From Candidatus Zixiibacteriota bacterium (GTDB lineage Bacteria > Zixibacteria > MSB-5A5 > SM1-73), in assembly GCA_022866585.1 (NCBI GenBank), contig JALHUP010000140.1, forward strand, positions 1-10,034: 10,034 nt of DNA, given 5' to 3'. The position numbers and the translations under genes were made by a program. The notes under the pieces were generated by a model. The model made no database searches, was not told the DNA's origin, and saw nothing but the letters and a program-made list of their open reading frames with translations. Each line of letters begins with the position of its first letter. Position 1 is the first letter of the stretch. Positions 6,362 through 10,034 of the stretch are shown here, piece after piece.

Positions 6362-6418
6362 GAATTCCTTACGGGAACTTTTCAGGATTTCAATTGTATA
6401 TTAATAAAAGCGATGGCT

Positions 6419-6440
6419 AACCGGTGCAAAAGTCCGGGTT
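6419..6440 (+). terminator. Possible weak stem-loop terminator
   Basis: AACCGG (6419-6424) and CCGGGTT (6434-6440) can pair with one bulged G around a 9-nt loop. A T-rich stretch (GGTTTATAATTTTC) follows. It lies 58 bp downstream of the pseudoprotease stop codon and before the YHS gene. The stem is short and interrupted, so confidence is low. Confidence 0.3.
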
Positions 6441-6500
6441 GGTTTATAATTTTCTATCTTTGTGTTTTCTAAGACAAAAGGTCAAAACCATTTAAAAACA

Positions 6501-6506
6501 AGGAGG
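6501..6506 (+). promoter_or_regulatory. Strong ribosome binding site that fixes the GTG start of the YHS gene
   Basis: AGGAGG lies 5 bp before GTG 6512, in the context AAGGAGGTAAGAGTG. It is one of the best Shine-Dalgarno sequences in the window. It decides that the 52-codon reading frame is a real gene despite its length and non-ATG start. Confidence 0.85.
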
Positions 6507-6511
6507 TAAGA

Positions 6512-6670
6512 GTGGCTATAGATCCCATTTGCCTCATGGAGATAGACGAGAAGGAGGCTCCTGCTAAGAGCGTCCACAATGGCCAAACCTTTTATTTTTG
6601 TGCAGAAAGCTGTAAAAGGAAGTTTGAGGAAAATCCGGAAAAATACATAGATGTGGAGGAAAAAGAGTAA
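6512..6670 (+). CDS. YHS-domain small metal-binding protein (52 residues, GTG start)
   Basis: The frame encodes MAIDPICLMEIDEKEAPAKS followed by VHNGQTFYFCAESCKRKFEE and NPEKYIDVEEKE. This is a complete YHS (TRASH-like) domain: the DPIC entry motif (Cys7; family norm DPVCGM) and YFCAESCKRKF (Cys30, Cys34), with the usual NPEKY ending. YHS domains occur in copper ATPases, metal-resistance proteins and oxygenases, and are thought to bind metals through these cysteines; a stand-alone protein of about 50 residues is a known form. The start is fixed by AGGAGG at 6501-6506. The gene lies between the pseudoprotease and the HtrA gene. A Leu-Met replaces the more usual Gly-Met after the first cysteine. 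Its partner and metal are not evident from the sequence. Confidence 0.9.
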   Translation: MAIDPICLMEIDEKEAPAKSVHNGQTFYFCAESCKRKFEENPEKYIDVEEKE

Positions 6671-6722
6671 ACCCACAAGATTTATTAACTCACCGATTTT
6701 TAAGCTAATCTCAACCAAAGCA

Positions 6723-6750
6723 AGGGTCGGGATATATTTCTCCCGACCCT
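6723..6750 (+). terminator. Perfect 10-bp stem-loop downstream of the YHS gene
   Basis: AGGGTCGGGA (6723-6732) pairs exactly with TCCCGACCCT (6741-6750) around an 8-nt AT-rich loop. It starts 52 bp after the YHS stop codon. Only CTTGG follows on the plus strand, so the T-run is poor; it may be a terminator helped by other factors, or a repeat. It directly adjoins the dispersed repeat that follows. Confidence 0.5.
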
Positions 6751-6760
6751 CTTGGTATCC

Positions 6761-6850
6761 GACGGTTCGACTTTTCGCTCACCACCTTGAGCTTGTGGTT
6801 CGACCATTCGACAGGCTCATGGTGCTGAGCGAAGTCGAAGCACAGGCTCA
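6761..6850. repeat. Dispersed palindromic repeat of the TTCGACAGGCTCA type
   Basis: TTCGAC (6807-6812) pairs with GTCGAA (6834-6839), and inside it GCTCA (6815-6819) pairs with TGAGC (6826-6830). GGTTCGAC occurs at 6764-6771 and 6797-6804, and ACAGGCTCA at 6811-6819 and 6842-6850. Such TTCGACAGGCTCA...TGAGCGAAGTCGAA sequences are familiar interspersed repeats in many bacterial genomes. A 10-bp piece (GTGGTTCGAC) also occurs at 4008-4017 before the sigma gene. No coding capacity. Confidence 0.75.
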
Positions 6851-6911
6851 CCATCCCGAGTAAAATCGAGGGATTGAAGGGCAAAGCCGAAGAGATGAAA
6901 GGATTGGGATT

Positions 6912-7898
6912 ATGCAGAAATTTGGATCGAAAAAAGGATGGAGCATATTCGGGGCTTTATTTTTTGGGGTCTTAATCGGTTTAGGCATGGCTATGTTGTT
7001 CTCTAACCAGAGCTTTTTGAAGAAGTCGATAGTTACCGAAAAACCAGTTTACCAAAATGAAGCTCAAAGGGTTTATGCCGCCGCTTCGGTGGACGAAGAC
7101 ATAACTTTCTCCCGTCAGAATGCCATTGTCAAAGCCGCCCAGAAAGTAGGTCCCACAGTGGTCTCCATCAGCGTGGTTCAGGTAAGAGTGGTAAGGGAAA
7201 GCCCGTTTTTTTCCCCTTTTGGAGATGAGTTCTTTGATCAGTTTTGGGAGGAGTTCTTTCGCCCCCGAGAATATAAGGAAAAAGTCTATAGCATAGGCTC
7301 AGGAGTGATAATAAATCCCGAAGGATATATATTGACCAATGAACACGTGGTTAGCGGAGCAGATCAGTTGAAAGTGACTTTAACCACCGGAAAGGAATGT
7401 CCAGGGAAAGTGGTGGGGCAGGATCAAGCCTCTGATTTAGCCGTGGTGAAAATCGATGCCAAAAATCTGCCTTACGCAGATTTGGGTAATTCGGATGATC
7501 TGATCATTGGGGAATGGGCCATCGCGGTGGGAAATCCTTTTGGTTACCTTCTGGACGATCCTCAGCCCACTGTGACCGTAGGGGTAATAAGTGCAGTGAA
7601 TCGGGATATCAAAAGGGAAACGGGACAGGTGCAGATATACAGAAAGATGATCCAGACCGATGCCGCCATAAATCCTGGAAACTCCGGTGGACCTTTAGTA
7701 AATGCCGACGGTGAAATCATCGGGATCAACACCTTCATCTTCACCACCAGCCGGGGATCCGAAGGGATCGGCTTCGCCATTCCCATTAATCGAGCCAAAG
7801 CCATACTCACCGATTTGATCAAACATGGGGAGGTAGAAAGAACCTGGATTGGGGTAAAGGTTCAAGATTTGACTTTGCTTCTGGCTCAAGGTCTATAG
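6912..7898 (+). CDS. HtrA/Deg serine protease, ended by an in-frame TAG at the first PDZ domain
   Basis: A periplasmic trypsin-like protease of the DegP/DegQ/DegS family that degrades or senses misfolded envelope proteins. Residues 11-30 are an N-terminal hydrophobic segment without a clear cleavage site, so a membrane anchor is likely. The catalytic triad is intact: His145 in LTNEH, Asp175 in DQASDLAVV, Ser258 in NPGNSGGP. A family-typical loop rich in Phe and acidic residues lies at 97-120. After WIGVKVQDLT, the first strand of PDZ1, the frame meets TAG at 7896-7898. The same frame continues at once with the rest of PDZ1 and all of PDZ2, so with one sense codon it would give a normal two-PDZ protein of about 506 residues. 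AAAGGA upstream supports ATG 6912. Possible readings: recent nonsense mutation, sequencing or assembly error, readthrough, or a shortened but active protease. TAG is a normal stop in the CDF and anti-sigma genes here. Confidence 0.9.
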   Translation: MQKFGSKKGWSIFGALFFGVLIGLGMAMLFSNQSFLKKSIVTEKPVYQNEAQRVYAAASVDEDITFSRQNAIVKAAQKVGPTVVSISVVQVRVVRESPFFSPFGDEFFDQFWEEFFRPREYKEKVYSIGSGVIINPEGYILTNEHVVSGADQLKVTLTTGKECPGKVVGQDQASDLAVVKIDAKNLPYADLGNSDDLIIGEWAIAVGNPFGYLLDDPQPTVTVGVISAVNRDIKRETGQVQIYRKMIQTDAAINPGNSGGPLVNADGEIIGINTFIFTTSRGSEGIGFAIPINRAKAILTDLIKHGEVERTWIGVKVQDLTLLLAQGL

Positions 7899-8432
7899 TT
7901 GGGAAATACCAAAGGAGTGATCGTCTCGGATGTGGAAGAAGAGAGCCCGGCTCAAAAAGCAGGAATCAGAAGAAAGGACGTAATAATCAAGGCAAATGAT
8001 CAGAAAATTGGAAATTCCGGTGATTGGGAAGATTCCGCCTATTTAGCCAGACCCGGGGAGTCCATAGATATTAGCCTTTTGCGGAATGGCAAAGAGATGC
8101 ATACAAAGCTGATGCCTGAAGCACCGCCCACTCGGATCGCAAAAAGGTCTCAAAATGCGTTGGGGATGACCGTCTCCAACATAACTTTGGCCATCGCCAA
8201 CCAGTTAGGGATATCTGATCGCAAAGGAGTGGTCATTACCAGCGTGGAAAGGGAAAGCCCGGCTCACAATGTCGGACTGGAAGTGGGAGATATAATCAGA
8301 CAAATCGGCGATAAACCCATCCAAGACGTAGAAGATTACGAAAATGTGATGAAGGAAATTAAAGACCAAGGCAAACTCATCATGTTGATCGAGCGAGAAG
8401 GCTCTCTTTACTATGTCACCTTCGGGAGATAA
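7899..8432 (+). pseudogene. C-terminal part of the HtrA protease (rest of PDZ1 and PDZ2), downstream of the TAG
   Basis: This frame continues the HtrA gene without any shift. Residues 1-72 are a PDZ domain lacking its first strand (KGVIVSDVEEESPAQKAG...DVIIKANDQ), and about 88-177 form a complete second PDZ domain (KGVVITSVERESPAHNVGLEVGDIIRQIGDKP). The codons immediately after the TAG, LGNTKG, match the usual HtrA continuation after LAQGL. The only start near the break is TTG 7899, directly after the stop, with no convincing ribosome binding site and no signal peptide, so independent expression in the periplasm is unlikely. The reading frame is otherwise undamaged over 177 codons, which argues for a very recent mutation, an error, or readthrough rather than old decay. 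Confidence 0.8.
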
Positions 8433-8860
8433 TGAAACTTTTGAAGACTAACTCCTTCGTTTATTGTCGCTGAGGAAAAGTTTTTCATCCCTAGAGATGA
8501 GAAAGAATAGGATAAAGTAACAATTCCTCAAGAGATGGCTTCGGACGCCTCGCGTGGGGAGTGGTTTGCGTTTCCTACCAAAACCAAACTAAGTTTGTCC
8601 TCTTTGCGTAGAAAATACGATTTGAAATTTTAAGCAAAGAAAAGAAAGTTTTTTATCTTTGATCATTTATAGTCAATACAAACACAATCGGTTTTTTTAC
8701 ATTCTACTTAGTTGACCCCTCACCCTAATCCTCTCCCACAAGGGAAGAGGAACTTTATGAATTTCTCCCTCCCTTGATGGGAGGGGGTTAGGGGGAGGGT
8801 GAAGATGTCAATTTACTTAATTCGTTTGCTACCGTATTTCGTGTCATAAAGGAGAAAAAA
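8433..8860. other. Intergenic region of 428 bp with repeats, no gene recognised
   Basis: No protein gene or known RNA could be identified. A 32-codon frame at about 8534 has no ribosome binding site. The middle (about 8620-8710) is AT-rich with several T-runs, and 8714-8802 is a dispersed repeat. The last 60 bp should hold the promoter and leader of the DUF302 gene; its ribosome binding site AAAGGAG lies just before ATG 8861. Confidence 0.65.
8714..8802. repeat. Dispersed C/G-skewed palindromic repeat of the CCCTCACCCTAA type
   Basis: The outer arms TCACCCT (8720-8726) and AGGGTGA (8796-8802) are complementary. Inside are two smaller hairpins: CCTCTCCC with GGGAAGAGG (8730-8750, one bulge) and CCCTCCC (8767-8773) with GGGAGGG (8779-8785). 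The result is a three-way, cruciform-like structure. Sequences of the form CCTCACCCTAA...CCTCTCCC are well-known interspersed repeats in many bacterial genomes. It carries no coding sequence. Confidence 0.75.
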
Positions 8861-9256
8861 ATGGAGAAGACTCAATATGGTTTCAGAAAAATTTTAAAGA
8901 CGTCATATGAAGAGGCAGTTCAAAAGGTGACGCAAGCTCTTAAGAAGGAGGGATTCGGAATTCTTACTCGAATTGATGTAAAAGACACCCTGAAAAAGAA
9001 ACTGAATGTTGATTTCCGAAAATATATTATTTTAGGTGCTTGTAATCCTCCTTTTGCTTATCAATCCCTGCAAGCCGAGACCGAGATCGGTCTTTTGCTT
9101 CCCTGTAACGTGATCGTTTACGAGGATAATTCGGGCAATACCGTCGTCTCAGCCATCGACCCCGAAAGCGCCATGGGGATGATTGGTAATCCGAAGTTAA
9201 AAGAGATTGCGGCCCAAGTGGGAACGAAATTAAAAGCGGTGATCGAAAATCTGTAA
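8861..9256 (+). CDS. DUF302-domain protein
   Basis: A 131-residue cytoplasmic protein filling one DUF302 domain. The family signature is clear: LGACNPPFAYQSLQAETEIGLLLPCNVIVYED at about 58-89, with Cys61 and Cys82, followed by the late conserved segment AIDPESAMGMIGNPKL. The N-terminal part (YEEAVQKVTQALKKEGFGILTRIDV) is the usual alpha/beta opening of the domain. There is no signal peptide. The biochemical role of DUF302 is not established; members often sit near thioredoxins, sulfur or metal genes, and the two conserved cysteines invite a redox or metal-binding idea. The ATG is preceded by AAAGGAG. It is separated from the ferredoxin by 91 bp containing a promoter, so the two are likely transcribed separately or with internal initiation. 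Confidence 0.93.
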   Translation: MEKTQYGFRKILKTSYEEAVQKVTQALKKEGFGILTRIDVKDTLKKKLNVDFRKYIILGACNPPFAYQSLQAETEIGLLLPCNVIVYEDNSGNTVVSAIDPESAMGMIGNPKLKEIAAQVGTKLKAVIENL

Positions 9257-9263
9257 CATTTGC

Positions 9264-9294
9264 TTGACGATAATCCGTTTTGGTGTGATATTAT
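9264..9294 (+). promoter_or_regulatory. Sigma-70-type promoter with extended -10 before the ferredoxin gene
   Basis: TTGACG (9264-9269) is followed after 17 bp by GATATT (9287-9292), which is preceded by TG one base away (9284-9285), the extended -10 arrangement. An alternative -10, TATTAT (9289-9294), has a 19-bp spacer. Transcription would start near 9299, about 49 bp before the ferredoxin ATG. Not experimentally supported. Confidence 0.5.
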
Positions 9295-9347
9295 CCCTTA
9301 GTGATGAATAAAAAATAAGAAAAACTGAAGTCACTGGTGGTGAACTC

Positions 9348-9539
9348 ATGAGAGTTAGGGTAGATCCTGAACTCTGTTCCGGCGATGAGATCTGCACTCA
9401 GGTATGCCCGGAGATATTTGAAATGGAAGGTGACAAAGCTGCCGTTAAAATAGAGGAGGTTACAGAAGACTTGAAACAGTGCGCCAAAGAAGCCGCTGAT
9501 TCTTGTCCTTCTGAGTCAATAATTATTGAAGAGGAGTGA
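9348..9539 (+). CDS. Single-cluster ferredoxin with Asp at the second ligand position
   Basis: A 63-residue small electron carrier, close in length and pattern to Thermotoga and Pyrococcus ferredoxins. The cluster motif reads CSGDEICTQVCP: Cys10, Asp13, Cys16, then Cys20, and a distant Cys53 in DSCPSE. In ordinary [4Fe-4S] ferredoxins position 13 is Cys; the Asp here matches the Pyrococcus furiosus type, where Asp completes a [4Fe-4S] cluster that converts easily to [3Fe-4S]. Cys20 and Cys45 correspond to the pair that forms a disulfide in those proteins. Acidic residues dominate the surface. It has its own likely promoter at 9264-9294; GGTGGTGA before ATG 9348 is a moderate ribosome binding site. 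Redox partners are not encoded in the window. Confidence 0.94.
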   Translation: MRVRVDPELCSGDEICTQVCPEIFEMEGDKAAVKIEEVTEDLKQCAKEAADSCPSESIIIEEE

Positions 9540-9592
9540 AAAAAAATTATAAACCGCTTTGTGGTAAGTGAAAATATAACATAGTTGAAAAT

Positions 9593-9607
9593 CCCGCCAA
9601 AGGCGGG
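9593..9607. repeat. GC-rich hairpin, second copy of the 2994-3012 core
   Basis: CCCGCC (9593-9598) pairs with GGCGGG (9602-9607) around AAA. It has the same core as the hairpin at 2994-3012 but with the complementary loop, so it is the inverted form. It lies 13 bp before the SHOCT start codon; its right arm, with the G-run to 9610, occupies the place where a ribosome binding site would be expected. Confidence 0.6.
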
Positions 9608-9619
9608 GGGAAAACTAAC

Positions 9620-9856
9620 ATGTATGGTCATGAAGGAATGATGTGGGGATTCGGATGGTGGTGGATGATGATTTTCTGGATAGCAGTCATTGTCGGGCTC
9701 ATTTTCTTAGTCAAGTGGCTGGTGGAGCAAGGAAGAACAGATAGAAAGACATCTCAACCTGAAGAAAGTGCTTTGGATATTCTCAAGAAGAGATATGCCA
9801 AAGGGGAGATCAACAAGGAGGAGTTTGAGCAGAAGAAAAGGGATTTGATGGGTTAG
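9620..9856 (+). CDS. Small membrane protein with C-terminal SHOCT domain
   Basis: A 78-residue protein with an N-terminal segment rich in Met, Trp, Gly and His (MYGHEGMMWGFGWWWMM), one transmembrane helix at about 13-36, and a SHOCT (short C-terminal) domain at 49-77 (ALDILKKRYAKGEINKEEFEQKKRDL). Proteins of this layout are frequent beside copper and other metal transport genes, and the Met/His-rich outer end would suit soft-metal contact, but no function has been shown for them. There is no standard ribosome binding site; a G-rich arm of a hairpin (to 9610) is the only candidate. The next gene begins just outside the window, roughly 180 bp later. Confidence 0.9.
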   Translation: MYGHEGMMWGFGWWWMMIFWIAVIVGLIFLVKWLVEQGRTDRKTSQPEESALDILKKRYAKGEINKEEFEQKKRDLMG

Positions 9857-9890
9857 ATGTAGATATACTAATGAAAACGCATCTAAGAAA

Positions 9891-9940
9891 CGTCATTGCG
9901 AGGAGTCCCTATGGACGACGACGCAATCGCCTGAGATTGC
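9891..9940. repeat. Dispersed palindromic repeat of the CGTCATTGCGAGGAG type
   Basis: ATTGCG (9895-9900) pairs with CGCAAT (9922-9927), with inner GTCC/GGAC (9905-9908/9913-9916). An overlapping alternative stem is GCAATC (9923-9928) with GATTGC (9935-9940). The opening CGTCATTGCGAGGAG and the GCAATC core are those of a widespread interspersed bacterial repeat. No coding role. Confidence 0.7.
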
Positions 9941-10025
9941 CCCGTCAACCATTATCATTGACCAAGAAGTCATCCCGGGTTTCGAAATAAACAAAGACAA
10001 GATTACGAAAAAACTAAACCAAGAG

Positions 10026-10034
10026 AGGAGGTGA
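10026..10034 (+). promoter_or_regulatory. Near-perfect ribosome binding site at the window edge
   Basis: The window ends with AGGAGGTGA, an exact complement of the 16S rRNA anti-Shine-Dalgarno tail. It implies that a plus-strand gene starts within about ten bases beyond the window. That gene's identity cannot be seen. Confidence 0.7.

Noticed and set aside
6651..6863. 70-codon plus-strand frame after the YHS gene
   Set aside because: It overlaps the end of the YHS gene and translates the dispersed palindromic repeat; the peptide is a by-product of the repeat.
7896..7898. Genome-wide reassignment of TAG to an amino acid
   Set aside because: TAG ends the CDF and anti-sigma genes in sensible positions, so it acts as a stop here; only local readthrough remains possible.
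8534..8632. 32-codon plus-strand frame downstream of HtrA
   Set aside because: No ribosome binding site, no recognisable motif and a composition unlike the neighbouring genes.
9552..9566. Intrinsic terminator after the ferredoxin gene
   Set aside because: The ACCGC/GTGGT stem is only five pairs including a wobble, and no T-run follows.

Overview
This is a bacterial chromosomal window of moderate G+C with gene-dense stretches separated by intergenic DNA unusually rich in perfect hairpins. A periplasmic HtrA protease, a predicted lipoprotein, an ECF sigma/anti-sigma pair and a secreted beta-helix protein suggest a diderm (Gram-negative-type) envelope. The beta-helix C-terminus (SPCIDSGD...DLGAFYF) and the many palindromic intergenic repeats are a style common in uncultivated FCB-type or candidate-phylum bacteria. 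That placement is an impression from style, not a classification.

Layout. Positions 1-253 hold a short tandem repeat and three consecutive hairpins. On the minus strand lie a six-helix membrane protein of unknown family (2626-1424) and a secreted parallel beta-helix protein (1366-254), separated by a long hairpin that overlaps the first gene's stop codon. A 462-bp divergent intergenic region (2627-3088) carries an 18-bp palindrome and a nest of hairpins. The plus strand then reads: CDF metal-efflux transporter (3089), ECF sigma factor (about 4064), overlapping zinc-finger anti-sigma factor (4743), HtrA-like lipoprotein that has lost all three catalytic residues (about 5339), a 52-residue YHS-domain protein with a GTG start (6512), and a canonical HtrA protease (6912) cut by an in-frame TAG at 7896-7898, with its PDZ part continuing in the same frame to 8432. 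After a 428-bp gap rich in repeats come a DUF302 protein (8861), a single-cluster ferredoxin with Asp in place of one cluster cysteine (9348), and a membrane SHOCT protein (9620). The window ends on a near-perfect Shine-Dalgarno sequence for a gene just outside.

How they may work together. The sigma/anti-sigma pair followed by HtrA-family proteins resembles the logic of envelope-stress loci such as algU-mucA-mucD or rpoE-rseA with DegS. Here, however, the nearest HtrA homologue is a pseudoprotease and the active-looking copy is interrupted by a stop codon. Around this core sit small metal or redox proteins (CDF, YHS, DUF302, ferredoxin, SHOCT), so envelope or metal stress is a reasonable but unproven theme. 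The most interesting points are the pseudoprotease beside the anti-sigma factor, the amber codon in the protease, and the set of palindromic repeat families filling almost every intergenic gap.
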